A program made the position numbers and the translations under genes. The notes below the pieces were generated by a model. It was not told the origin of the DNA and searched no databases. It saw nothing but the letters and a program-made list of their open reading frames with translations. DNA of 64,000 bases from Siphonodentalium dalli (Eukaryota > Mollusca > Scaphopoda > Gadilida > Siphonodentaliidae). Positions 36,401-47,271 of the stretch are shown piece by piece. Location of the stretch: NCBI GenBank assembly GCA_032622095.1, contig CP136069.1, positions 20,012,135-20,076,134 on the forward strand. Direction: 5' to 3'. Each line of letters opens with the position of its first letter. Position 1 is the stretch's first letter.

Positions 36401-39400
36401 CGGTCTATTATTTGGTGATACGAACTTGTGTTGACGTTGGTGTCTATAGTGACGTGCTGTTTGTTTCTGATACTAGGGTAGTGATGAAAGTGTATACATA
36501 GTGTTTGCATTAAACTAATACTGGAAAATGGTCACCATTGTTGCAGGTTGGGAATTAACCTTCTACCAATGGACTGTTACGACAACGAGTCGAAGTTCAG
36601 AACCTTTACAAATCTATATGCAAGTAAACGCGATTATATATAGCTTGGAAAATATAACACAATAATGTACTAGTATTATGCCGGAGGCCCAATGACGTTT
36701 GAAGGTCGACATACCTTTTTGTTTAATATGTCCTGAACGTGTTCTGTCACATCAGCATGTTAGTGGTAGTAGGGCAATCGGCGAATCTCAGATTATTGAC
36801 AGACAGCGGTAACTGACCAATCGCGTAACGGCAAACGAAGTTCAAGACCAATCCCTTCCTAAACAAAAGAGCTTCCAGATGACGCATTTACGCTCTTTTT
36901 AAAACGTTGTTTAACACGATAATATACCTACTTTCCGATATTTTAAAGATGCCAAGGTGTGTATATGGATCTTGTAATAATGATAGTCGTTACTTACAAA
37001 AGTTGGAGCCAGATTTGAACTGTAAATCAATAGTGATATTTTGGCCATATCGGAAGCCGAAAACTATCAAAGAACGATATTTACGTTGTGTCACGAAAAC
37101 TTCAATATCGACAGGATTACAAGGAATACAAATGTTTGTTCAAATTAAAGGTAGGTGAATATGGTATAAAATTTCCAAAAACGTGTTATTATAAAAAAAA
37201 ATTCAACCAAATATGGCTGTATTATCACTTGAGTATTCACGAAATTTCGCCGTATTGCACTTGCTTTTAGAGTTTTCCATCTTCATTCGCAATTTTATCT
37301 GAGACCGCCCTTTTGGCGACGTGTTTCTGGGCCATAAATTATTGCATATCTCGAGAAATAACAAACTTCAAAAATCGATATGTGTTCACTCTGAGCTTTG
37401 ATTGGTGGGCTCCTCGACTCGAATCAAATATTTGTTTTTACCCCCGAAGCCAAACAAATAGTAACTTAGGAGCGTTAATTCGGATAATGCATCTTTAACT
37501 TTGTAAACCGTTTTAGAGCACACCTGTGGTCTTACGGTTATATACAATAAATTATTATTATATTATTTGATCGCATGCACAATCAGACCGTTGGTAGCAT
37601 TGCAGTCAGTGCCTGACGTTTTGTTAGACGTTCTTTTCCTAAATTTCCACAATATCAGCCTATATCTTAAATAAAAATTACCGGATTCTTACGATGTAAT
37701 TCGCACCGAAGTAATGGTTTTCTAAAGTGTCAATTCTTATGCTTCCACAATGACAATTTCAAATTATTTCGTATAAAAAACACACAAGCTCGACTTATTT
37801 ATTTCATTAATTCTTAAAATGGATCCACGGATTCGACCTATAAACCCTGTTATCCAGGAAATGTTCAGGGAATAAGTTCAACAATACATGTAGGTCGTTT
37901 GTTGAACTTATTATCTAAACCTTTAACACCTTATCATCCCTCTAAATGAATAATAACACATTCCATGTACACTGTTCAACTGACTGGGATAATCCATTTA
38001 GTGTATAAAGGGCTAATTTCGCGTACAGAAATTTGACGAATAATGGTTTATGGTGTCAAATAGGTCTTTACAATAAACTAAACCGAGTCTTCTCGGTCCA
38101 CAACAGCTTGGGATATCATTGGTTGATGCTGTTTCGAATCGAGACCCAACACGTTACTCTTCTATAATAGACTTTATGCCCAGAATTGTGGGCGGGACTT
38201 GTCTTGCTTGTATGTCTTCGAATTAGGTCAGATGGAACTATATATATATAAACATTGGAGGCAGCCTTCCCAAGAATGATAATATAAAACATCCACATAT
38301 CAGAGGTTTTTTAAATGTCAAAGCAACAATAGCCTTGTTTTCCAGATAATTTCGATTTCTCGCGCAATCAGAAAATGCATATAAACAATACATTAGATGG
38401 TCATATCATCACTATACCCTTTTCTATCACGATAAATGATATATCATTTTGAAGACAGATTAATGACGGACATGTCAGATGATTAATCACATTCAGGCAT
38501 TTACCTGTAGTACGTCTCTTGAATAGAATTCCGTTGTAGAAGAGCAACGGGACGGGACTCTGTCCAAAAGAGTATAAACCAAACCGATATGACAAACTGT
38601 TGTGTACCGAGAAGATTGGGTCTAACAATAACCTTGCACATTTCAGTGCTTGTTACTAAGCAGTTCATACAAGTTTACGACAGGGGCCTGGAATCTACCT
38701 TCACGATTTATCACGGAATGGACGAGACGTTAGCTGGAGCTGAGGCGACATGTGCGTCGATTGGACACCATCTCGCGTGTACTGCTGACCCGGCACCAAT
38801 ACTGGAAATTATCAACAATCTGTCATTAGTCTATCCAGGTACTGGATCTGAATTTGTCGTCACCCCTTAGTTTTGAGTACTAAAATACACAGGATATAGC
38901 AAAAATACACAGGATATAGCAAAAATACACAGGATATAGCAAAAATACACAGGATATAGCAAAAATACACAGGATATAGCAAAAATACACAGGATATAGC
39001 AAAAATACACAGGATATAGCAAAAATACATAGGATATAGCAAAATTACACAGGATATAGCAAAATGGCAGTCTTACCCGGGTTCGCTGAAAATTATGTTA
39101 CACAAATTTAGCAAATTATGTGGTGTCTATATATCGTCGAGCCAAATAATTGCACGTGCCTAAAATGGATAACGAACATATTTTGATTGGCTCGGAATAT
39201 ATAAGCTAGCAGCGCCGACACACGTAAAGTGCAAGCGGATCAGAGCGGATACGTTTTTTGTCAATTACGATAATTTTCCCATGTTATAACGAATCCATCT
39301 TTCCTGGACCCCGGTTCACAATTGGTACACACTCTGTTCAATGGACGGAGCTGTGAATAATCTCGATTGACGGCGCGTATATAAGTTGATCCGAACTTTC

Positions 39401-39987
39401 TTCATTTCGTGGTCAATTGTTTTGAAACTTGGCACATATATTTACCACTGAGAATCTGTGTACCTGCGGTTATGGGCTCGGTACGACTTTTCAATGGAGT
39501 TATCCCACTATTTCAATTTATTTCAATTTATAGCGACATCCATGTTTCCAAACGGATATCTGTGACACAGTAATTGTGGAGTTAGGTAGAATCACTCGAA
39601 GAGATTTGTTCTATGTTATCAAGTACAAATATATTAATATGGATCCTATACCCTTAACATAAAGCCAAATAGCGGGGGTATGCCTAGTCCCATTCAGGAA
39701 AGTCACACCTTTTATAGTTATGTTTTTCTTTCTTAGAAATCGACACTAAAAGCAGAATTGGCGGTGGTACGTACAGCGTATATCGGCTCGGTGGACGGAT
39801 ATCCAGCGCCAGTGCGGCAGCATGTTTCGATGGAACCAGATTGACAAATCTACCATGGGGCGGCGGTGCACCTCACGGGGACGTGGGGGACGGATTATCA
39901 ATCTGGAAACCATCCGGCACCAACAGCTATGTACTTGATGACGTCAGTGATGGATATGTTATACACTTCATCTGCCAATACCCCTGA
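33354..39987 (+). CDS. Secreted C-type-lectin-like protein with coiled-coil neck, 4 coding exons
   Basis: Spliced gene model: exons 33354-33495, 35243-35407, 38647-38838 and 39737-39987 (TGA at 39985-39987). Every intron is GT-AG and phase 1, and the exons sum to 750 nt, giving 249 residues. Residues 1-19 are a hydrophobic signal peptide ending in VKG. Cys30-Cys31 follow. Residues ~49-97 show a 3-4 spacing of L, I, M and Y, typical of an oligomerising coiled-coil neck, followed by Cys99. Residues ~110-249 fit a C-type lectin-like domain: the helix-1 motif AGAEATCASIGHHLA (Cys138), then FDG, W207 with GGGAP, LDDV, and the C-terminal FICQ (Cys246). Sequons lie at N27, N50, N93 and N160. The canonical second disulfide pair and the EPN/WND calcium motifs are not visible; Cys147 and Cys196 are extra. 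Such proteins usually act outside the cell in recognition, immunity or matrix. Ligand and function cannot be read here, and calcium-dependent sugar binding is doubtful. The introns carry many transposons. Confidence 0.85.
34190..35212. mobile_element. TTAA-flanked fold-back element, 1.02 kb, in lectin intron 2
   Basis: Terminal inverted repeats of ~19-20 bp, AGTTACCCTCACACCATAGC at the left and its complement at the right, are flanked by TTAA at 34186-34189 and 35213-35216. The interior is filled with GTTGCGT repeats on the left and ACGCAAC repeats on the right, so the whole element folds back. TTAA target sites are typical of the piggyBac and Kolobok superfamilies. No transposase frame is present, so it is non-autonomous. 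Confidence 0.8.
35243..35407 (+). CDS. Lectin-like gene, coding exon 2: coiled-coil neck
   Basis: Acceptor TTTACAG ends at 35242 and donor AAAG|GTAAAC begins at 35408; the exon is 165 nt with phase 1 on both sides. It encodes roughly residues 48-102. Hydrophobic residues L53, I56, Y60, L63, L66, M70, I74, L78, I87, L90, I94 and L97 are spaced 3 or 4 apart among charged residues, so a parallel coiled coil is likely. Cys99 near the end could make an interchain disulfide. A transposable element ends only 30 bases before this exon. Confidence 0.8.
35409..37144. other. First part of lectin intron 3
   Basis: Apart from the THAP fragment, I see no coding exon here. 36090-36130 is a (GAT)n-like microsatellite. 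The minus-strand open frame over 35794-36177 owes its length partly to that microsatellite and shows no known motif. Confidence 0.5.
36949..37144 (+). pseudogene. THAP-type zinc-finger fragment
   Basis: The frame from ATG 36949 reads MPRCVYGSCNNDSRY, then a segment with FWPYRKPKT and ERYLR. The C-x-YG-x-C pattern at the N terminus, NDSRY, the (F/W)P.(R/P)KPKT core and the ERxLR piece are the features of THAP-like C2CH DNA-binding domains as seen in transposases and transcription factors. The last Cys and His and the AVPTIF-type end are not present: the sequence drifts after ERYLRC and meets a TTAA-flanked element at 37145. It lies in lectin intron 3. It is most likely a relic of a THAP-bearing transposase or an isolated first exon. 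Confidence 0.5.
37149..37494 (+). mobile_element. TTAA-flanked MITE, copy 1
   Basis: The element lies between TTAA at 37145-37148 and 37495-37498. It matches the reverse complement of 44559-44932 over its whole length, with shared phrases such as ATTATCACTTGAGTAT, CTTCATTCGCAATTTT and TAATTCGGATAATGCATCT. It carries no transposase. It truncates the adjoining THAP fragment. Confidence 0.7.
37858..37927. repeat. Hairpin repeat in intron 3, related to the 3' UTR hairpin
   Basis: AATAAGTTCAAC (37871-37882) and GTTGAACTTATT (37901-37912) form a perfect 12-bp inverted repeat with an 18-base loop. It shares CAGGAAATGTTCAG, GGTCGTTTG and CTTTAACAC-like words with 40200-40290. Confidence 0.55.
38647..38838 (+). 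CDS. Lectin-like gene, coding exon 3: first half of the lectin-like domain
   Basis: Acceptor CATTTCAG ends at 38646 and donor CCAG|GTACTG begins at 38839; 192 nt, phase 1 on both sides. It contains the helix-1 signature of the C-type lectin fold (ETLAGAEATCASIGHHLA) and the following acidic/proline turn TADPAP before helix 2. Cys138 matches the family's conserved helix-1 cysteine; Cys147 has no standard counterpart. Confidence 0.85.
38881..39064. repeat. 20-bp satellite, 9 units, in intron 4 of the lectin-like gene
   Basis: Nine nearly identical copies of AAAATACACAGGATATAGCA begin 42 bases after the donor of exon 3. One base change appears in each of the last two units. Confidence 0.95.
39737..39987 (+). 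CDS. Lectin-like gene, coding exon 4: second half of the lectin-like domain and stop
   Basis: The acceptor TTTCTTTCTTAG with a good pyrimidine tract ends at 39736. The split codon G+AA gives Glu, and the exon reads through to TGA. Residues 167-249 contain CFDG where the fold usually has W.DG, then W207 GGGAP at the loop that holds EPN in calcium-binding members, LDDV where WND is usual, and the terminal FICQ cysteine. The cysteine normally found shortly after WND is absent. Confidence 0.85.
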
Positions 39988-40204
39988 TGCGACATTGTGC
40001 AGTAAGAAGAGGGAATTCTTATAAACTTCGACCACAGCAATACAAATGTCGGAAAATATTTTTTTCACACAAGGGCATCGACCAATTGAGCAGTTATCAA
40101 TGAAATTTTACACCAGTTCAAGTAATTATTGGACTACCACTACAATAACATTAACTGTTAACTTTCAATACTATAAATAATCATTGACGAGTTGTTACCT
40201 CAGG

Positions 40205-40283
40205 AAATGTTCAGATAATATGTTCAGCATACGACCGAGAAAAACGTACATGGTCGTTTGATGAACTTAATGTCTGAACATTT
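40205..40283 (+). other. Long imperfect hairpin in the predicted 3' UTR
   Basis: An 11-bp perfect outer stem (AAATGTTCAGA at 40205-40215 with TCTGAACATTT at 40273-40283) continues inward with about 16 of 21 positions paired around a ~20-base loop. A related sequence with a 12-bp perfect stem lies in intron 3 (37871-37912), so this is probably a small repeat family. Confidence 0.6.
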
Positions 40284-41016
40284 AACACATAAGAAGCATT
40301 AAGTATTCTGCTCAAGATTGTGATATCTGTTTTTTCCTATGTTTGTCGTCTGTTTTTATTACCTGCACCCACCTCCAAATGAACATTAGACTGCTTCAAT
40401 GTATATATTTATAACTGAATGGGAAATCAATTTAGGATAGAAAGGGTTGCCAGACAGACTTCCCATAAATAGTTTACTTGTGCATGTATATGTATAGTCC
40501 GTGTTATATGCGACGGATAGTGATGATGATTTATTTGAGAATTCCCAATTTACCATACCAATCGGGATCATGTTTAAATTAACATGGACAATGAATAATC
40601 CCGCAGACCGAGAGTGCACGCTATGTGACTCTGAACTTGGGGCAGGGACGTATCTAGTTGGTCTCCGTTGGGGGTGTCCACCTTGGATAATTCCAACTGC
40701 GCCCCCCTTGAATTAGACCAAAAGACAAGTTTTGCATAATTCCATTTGCACCCCGCTTGCGCCTCGGTGCTCAGGTGTAATAACCTATATATGGTTAGTC
40801 ATTAGCTCTATATACCAACGTTTAGACGGATTCGGTTGAGTTAATGTTGGGTTACGGTTTGATTAAACTTTAGTTATATATTTATGAGTATACTCTGAAT
40901 TTTACAGGGTCACTTGATATTCGAATCCGATATCAATGATATCAACTACATGCCATATTATGTACCATTTGAAAGAGAAAGCACACAATGCATTGTATTT
41001 TAAACTTATTCGATGT

Positions 41017-41022
41017 AATAAA
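41017..41022 (+). terminator. Candidate polyadenylation signal of the lectin-like gene
   Basis: AATAAA followed within about 25 bases by a T/G-rich stretch. It would give a 3' UTR of about 1 kb after the stop at 39987. I saw no closer AATAAA on this strand. Confidence 0.35.
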
Positions 41023-41029
41023 CTGTGAC

Positions 41030-42240
41030 TGTTATTTTTGTTGTAATACTGACGTCTGTTTTGTGCTCATGTTTCTGCAAAATGTCTATTATTTTCAATG
41101 GACGGGGAATGATTATATTTAGTTAGATATATAACTCAATCGGTCCTTTATAACAACTTTTAACCAATTGAATGCTAATTGAGTGTTGCTTATCGTGTGC
41201 CGTCATAATTAAACATTCTCCTTCACAAAATATATGTATGGTACCGAATTAGTGCGACACTGATTTTGAGTAATTTGTCTGAAATATGATTTTGGACTAT
41301 CCCTCTTTTATCCCACAGGGTTATATAGATTGAAAGACAACAACTGGAATGCGTTAATAGCCACCTGTTTAAAAAAAAACATAATTATTTACAGGACGCC
41401 GATACTATAAATGTGGGTGACAATACACGTGGGTGACAATAACCTCATATACAAGTAGATGTTGGCCAAAATTGGGCAAACATCAACCGAAAGTGTATTC
41501 CCAAAACATAAAAAAAAGGGAGGGAGGGAGGGTATTTAAAAATAAGCGACTGGCTTCGCCGATCAATTTATTGGAAAGAAAGTTAACAGAACCGCTTTGC
41601 GCATCCCTTCCGGCAAAAAATTAGTTCCCACGATTTTGCTCTGCGAATGATTCCAATTTTCAAACAAAATAGCATTAGTGCCAAAATACCTGTACTTTAT
41701 AATTATGTTTTAATTTCGTCTAAGTACTTCGCAACATTAGTGCATAGCTTGCTTATCTGAAAGATCGTGAGTTATGGTGTAATGATCTATGCCATTGAAA
41801 GATCTCGCTACCAAACATGTTTGCGTTTGAACACAATTTTGGGTTAAATTCACGCATCTGGTTAACCCTTTGTGATAAACTACGTCGCTCTTATGACAAC
41901 ACTCGGAATGCGTTAATAACAACCTGTTTATAAACAATAATTATTTTCAGGAAGCCGATACAATAAATGTAGTAGTAACAAATAAAAACATATGGGTGAC
42001 AATTATTTAAGGCACAATAACCGCCATAGCCAAAGAGTGGCGTTTTTTTTTTCTGGTACTCTTTGGCCCCGCCAAACAAAAGTTGAGCCGGCCGGGAGGA
42101 CAGTGTCTGGAAAAAAACCCAGAATGCAAGCAATTGCACATGTATGCTGAATCATTGACATTAATGAAAATTCATGAAACAAATACTGACGTATGACCCC
42201 CGCAAAAGACAGCTGGCCCGCATGGAAACAGACGTGTGTA
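41030..42240. other. No gene recognised downstream of the lectin-like gene
   Basis: Two stretches (about 41330-41440 and 41890-42010) share ACAACACTCGGAATGCGTTAAT-like and GGGTGACAAT words, a diverged ~560-bp direct duplication without coding motif. Confidence 0.4.
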
Positions 42241-42246
42241 GCTAAA

Positions 42247-42720
42247 TTTAACTACAACCCAAAAAGACTGAATCATCTGCCATCCCGACCTTTCCCAAAG
42301 GTAACATTATCAAAGCGAAGATTGTCGTCGAAACCCAGATATACTACCTCGCTCAAGAATAGGTGGCATTAATGGGTCACACGTCGAATGTATGTCATTT
42401 GAATACCACCAGCCCACTACTCCGATTTGGGCGTTAGTAAATCCCATCCCGACCATGGGGACAGAAATGTGTACTACAAAGTTAGCGGACTTTGACGACA
42501 AGCCAAACCACTGGGAACATAAATGTGTACAACATAGTGAAATTTAACTATAACCCAAAAAGTCTGAATCATCTGACACCCCGACCTTTGTCAAAGGTAA
42601 CTTTCTCAAGCAAAGATTGTGATACAAACCCGGAGATACTACCTCGCTCAGGTGTAGGCGGCATCAATGGGGCATACGTCGAATGTATGTCTAAACCGTA
42701 TTTGAATACCACGACTCTGT
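42247..42720. repeat. Direct duplication with ~295-bp period
   Basis: AACTA(C/T)AACCCAAAAAG(A/T)CTGAATCATCTG starts at about 42249 and 42547, followed in both by CCCGACCTTT..AAAGGTAAC, ATACTACCTCGCTCA and CGTCGAATGTATGT. The open frames across it have no known domain. Confidence 0.7.
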
Positions 42721-44199
42721 ACTGTGAGTGAGTCTAGGTGATTGAAATTGAGGTATTCGTGGGGCAAAAAAACTGTTGGAAACTGCCTGGTCAATGTTGG
42801 ATACCCCTTTCCGGCCAGTTGCACCGAGGCCTGTCAAGGTCTTGTATAATGTCCGGAACGGGGCATAGCTCGGTGGGTTGGGATCTGATGTATACGACAT
42901 GGGGTCGACCACTTAGGCTATGTTTAAAATGCTGGTTAGATGTCGCAATTTGCATGGGGGTAGCATTGCCATAATTATCTGCGCACTAAATTACTTTCAC
43001 CTTTAATTCAACTGGTGCAGGACACAGCTCACCGATGCGAACGAACACATAAAAATAAGTCACAAAGGGCCCCCGGTAAAACTTGCATTCGGAATATAAT
43101 TATTGATTGTCTGATTTAACACGCAATAACATAACAAAGTACACAATTAGAGTTTTGCATGAACACATACGTGTACATGTACTGCGACGCAGAATCTGGT
43201 CCATTATTTCAAATTGTTAGAGCGCGGGAATTGATATTGTATAAGAGACAGACCAGAACAAATTGCCGAAATAGGGATGATTGAAGTTTATTTTGTTGTC
43301 TATGTATGACTGACTATAGCGACATTATCACAAAGAACTTCATGGTTGAAAGTTGTGGCCCCCCATATATTGGCCGAGTAACTAAAGGTTAGGAAGCTAA
43401 TTTATAAGAGACCAATTGCCGGGGAGTGGGGCTAACACAGCTCGTGAACGATTTTAGCTCCCCTCGTGGCCAGGTAATGAATGGTTGATTGCTATTTGAT
43501 AATGGAAATTACCACCATCGGATACTTCTCGAATGATACGGACATGTTTACTCCACAGACAGCAACCCACCCCTCGACTGTTGCGATGTTTTCGGTGCTG
43601 CATGGTGGTAATGATACAAAAACTCCGTCCAGTTAGGTTTTCCTGTCCTGCTTCCCAGAGCGAACACGGGAGAATTTGTCATAATCGTGGGCCCATATAT
43701 AGTTTCGCTTGGTCATTATGGGAACCGATGATGAGAGCGGAATGGATTGAGACGGATTATTGACCCTATACTGATCCACCAGAGGAAAGCAGAGGAAGGT
43801 TAGCATTGCCTCGCTCAAGCAAAGGAAATGGAAACCCCGTCCCACCGCCTATATCCAAAGCAGAGTACACGTAGATGCGCGGCCTCTGGTTTGTACCAGG
43901 GCAGTGGAACACTCTGTGTGTATATGTGGAACCCGTGAGAAGACGCACGATCGCCGCAGTGGGCGGTGTGAAAGGAGGGCCCCGTCTGGCTGCTGTCCCG
44001 GATGAACGATCTTAGACCCGCGAGTGATGGCAGCAGCGACCGGGCTCGGCATGACTCCCCACTACGTCGAGACGAACAACTGAATGAGATGGGCCCCTGC
44101 CCTTCAGTGGCACGTCGAGACGATTTCTGAAAAGAATATGAGACCACGCAGTTTCGAACGGAAATGGCAAGAAGTAAGCGGGATAATTAACTAAGAGGC

Positions 44200-44520
44200 A
44201 TTCTTAAAGTGACATGCCGGATATAATTTAAATGGAGATAACAGTTTAGTGACAGGTCATACCGAAAGTAACATGCCTGATATAAGCTAATTTAGACAAC
44301 AGCTTAGTGAAAGGTCATTCTTAACGTGACGTGCCTGATCGAGGATAAGTTAAATAACAATTTCGTTCTCACAAGTATAATTGAAATGATGGTTTATTTA
44401 AAAACTCGAAATTCATTCTTGAATTGACATGGTTGATAAAGGATCATGGGAGACAACGTTTGATGCCAGTAGTTATATGGATGTGAATCATTTTAAAGGA
44501 AAATGAGCCTGATCTAGGAT
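44200..44520. repeat. ~60-bp degenerate tandem repeat, about 5 units
   Basis: Units begin CATTCTTAAAGTGACATGCC and contain GGAGATAACAGTTTAGTGACA; they decay towards the right, next to the TTAA MITE at 44559. Confidence 0.6.
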
Positions 44521-44558
44521 TACTATTTTTGTTCAATAGATCGATAATACATATTTAA

Positions 44559-44932
44559 GGATGCATTATCCGAATTAACGCTCATAAATTACTATTTCTT
44601 TGGCTGTGGGGGTAAAACAATAGTTGATTCGAGCCGATGAACCCGCGCCCCCTAAAGCTCAGAGCGATCAAATATCGATTTTTGAAGTTTGTTATTTCGT
44701 GAGATGTGCAATTATTTGTGGCCCAGAAAAAACAACGTCAAATACATGGTCTCGGACAAAATTGCGTATGAAGATGAATAACACTAAAAGCAAATGGTAA
44801 TACGGCCAAATTTCGTGATACTCAAGTGATAATAATACCGCCATATTTCGTTGAAATTTCTTTTGAGAAATAACACATTTGGGGAAATATGATACCACAG
44901 TATAATAGACAGTCTGATCGGATTGAGTACCT
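44559..44932 (-). mobile_element. TTAA-flanked MITE, copy 2
   Basis: The same family as 37149-37494, inverted, between TTAA at 44555-44558 and 44933-44936. Its termini are more complete: AGGTACTCAATCCGATCAGA at one end and AGGATGCATTATCCGAATTA-like at the other, sharing ATCCGA. A solo end of the family, GGTACTCAATCCGATCAGAC, occurs again at about 61331. Confidence 0.7.
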
Positions 44933-45169
44933 TTAAAATGTTCAAGTCGCTCGAAAATTTCCGAAGTTAGCCCAATATCTGTATTTTAAACGAAATCACG
45001 GTTCGGATCACATGACTGTCACAACAGTCACATGGAAACAAGAAGTATAGTCGATCGATCGCGTGTGTCCCGTGGACAACGCATCGATACGCATGGATAG
45101 CATATATACAGTTTGCACTCGCAACCCGATCATGAAGTTCGCCGCGTCACAGAGAGAACACTGCGCTTT

Positions 45170-45840
45170 CTACAATCTCGCTCTTCCCAATCACCGGGGT
45201 GGCGGTAGTTAGTAATCTTGCACAACCACTCTATAATGTTCATACATTTGCGCAATCGGACATTCATTCTCGATGAACCATTCTGCGGAGATATTAAGCA
45301 TCTCGCTCTTCACACTCACCGGGTGGCGGGAGTATGTGATCTTGCACAACCTCTCTATAAAGTTCGATGCACCACTCAACGGAGATATTAACAATCTCGC
45401 TCTTCCCAATCACCATGGTGACGGGAGGTGGGAGTATGTGATCTTGCAAAACATCTCTATAATGTTCGATGCACCATTCGACGAAGATATTAACCATCTC
45501 GCTCTTCCCTCTCACCGGGTGGCATGTGTTTGTTATCCTGCACAACCTCTCTATAATGGTCATACATTTGCACAAACGGACATTTATTCTCGATGCACCA
45601 TTCGGTGGAGATATTAACCATATCGCTCTCCCCTCTCACCGTGGTGGCGGGTGTTTGTAATCTTGCACAACCTCTCTATAATGTTTATACATTTATCGGA
45701 AGTGATTATGTATGCACCATTCGACTGAGATATTGACCACATGTCCCCTGGTGCGATACCACCACTACAAGTATGTATATATACCAGGGGACCTGTGATA
45801 TTGACAATCTCGCTATTCCCACTCACCGGGTGAGTTATTC
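45170..45840. repeat. Irregular 80-125 bp tandem repeat, about 6 units
   Basis: Each unit has ATCTCGCTCTTCCC, TCACCGGGTGGCGGG, ATCTTGCACAACCTCTCTAT and GATGCACCATTC. Some units carry an extra ~40-bp piece with CATACATTTGC..ACGGACATT. Open frames on both strands arise from it. Confidence 0.8.
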
Positions 45841-46154
45841 TATCTAGTAAGAGTACGTGATTCCAACACAATCATGATTGTTGACTAAGATATGCATTTA
45901 TCTATCTTGACACCGCAATGTTTATTTCTCCATAACAGATTTTACTCATATTCTACGAGAAACTGAGGGTACATTCGAACACAGACACATTTTCAGACAA
46001 GTTTTAATGCAGAGGGCAATGTGTTTGTTGCAGAAGGCTATGTGTTTACAGGTTTCTACAAGATAAACTCCAGAATCAATTGTCAATGGCATTTTCTTGT
46101 TATGATGGTGGTGAAACCAATTGCATGGAAAAACTTGTCGGGCACATCGGCTAG

Positions 46155-46750
46155 TCTATTATATTTTGGAACTTCTGTCTCTCTGTGTGTGTATGTTTGT
46201 GTGTTATAGACATGAAAACTGCTTGACCGATCCGACTAAAATTTGGTATGTAGGCCTACTTTGATCCCGGGAACAATATGGGCGGGTCGAATTCACATTC
46301 GACAGTGTCCTTGACCTTGACCTCGCGCATATACGCGCATATAGGCATGTTTCCGGACCTCGACCGGTCCGACTCAAAGTTGGTATGTAGGCGTACTTTG
46401 ATCCTGGGAACAATATAGGCTGGTCTAATTTCACGTGCGATCGTGTCCTTGACATTGACCTTGACCTCGCGCATATACGCGCATATAGGCATGTTTCTGA
46501 ACCTCGAGCGATCCGACTCAAATTTGGTATGCAGACGTACTTTGATCCTGGGAACAATATAGGCGGGTCTAATTTCACGTGCGACCGTGTCCTTAACCTT
46601 GACATTGACCTCGCACATATACGTCCATATAGACACGTCTATGGACCCATCGAACAATAGTTTGTCCAGACGCTGTATATTCTTCCCAGACGGAGACTAT
46701 CACAAAGAAATACATAAATAGCCCGGACGAAGTCGGGCATATCAGCTAGT
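46155..46750 (+). mobile_element. Short Helitron, 0.6 kb, different subfamily
   Basis: 5' TCTATTATATTTTGGAACTT followed by TGTCTCTCTGTGTG; 3' hairpin GCCCGGACGAAGTCGGGC (46722-46739, 5-bp stem), ATATCAG, then CTAG (46747-46750) and T. The interior holds three ~140-bp repeats carrying CCGACTCAAATTTGGTATG and CCTTGACCTCGCGCATATAC. The same end architecture as the larger family, with a different body. Confidence 0.75.
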
Positions 46751-47271
46751 GTTGCTCAACGCACGAACTACGAATACCACAAGAGAGTCCAATTAAAATA
46801 ATCAAAGCATTGGAACACATATTTTGACGTCAATATTTTAGCCACAATTGCCATTGGCTGTAACAGTTTAAAGACAATTAGATTCAACATGTAAACATTT
46901 GTAGAATCTCACTGTTTGCTCCTTCTTCATGATAAGCATAGTCCTAGACACATTTACAATTTTAACATGTGCCAACTATGAATGCGTTGCGCCCCTTTAA
47001 GGAATTATTAAATACAATTATCAGTTGTTTCCACATCTGATCAGAATAGTGGTGATGTGTTACTACATGTATGTATCAAGATGAAAATAATATTTTGGTT
47101 TATTCTATTCAACTTGAAACCTGGCAGAGAATCAATTGGAACCAACTGATAATTGGGTAAGGATCAAATCAATGGGACTGCGAAGAACCAAATTGTTTTG
47201 GTTTATACCCAGCTAGGATTGCAGCTGAACCACATCTGGTAGATTACGTTTGACCCTATATATATATTATA

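Noticed and set aside
38860-39042. Hydrophobic repeating minus-strand peptide resembling membrane segments
   Set aside because: It is a translation of the 20-bp satellite in intron 4.
39160-39215. ATTGGCTCGG..ATATATAAG promoter-like sequence in lectin intron 4
   Set aside because: No first exon, donor or open frame follows that would make it a promoter; AT-rich TATA-like words are common here.
42492-42974. Adjacent + strand frames with cysteines and an opposing minus-strand frame
   Set aside because: They cover a direct duplication, both strands are open, and I see neither motif nor splice support.
45273-45660. Repeating peptide frames on both strands
   Set aside because: They follow an irregular 80-125 bp tandem repeat.
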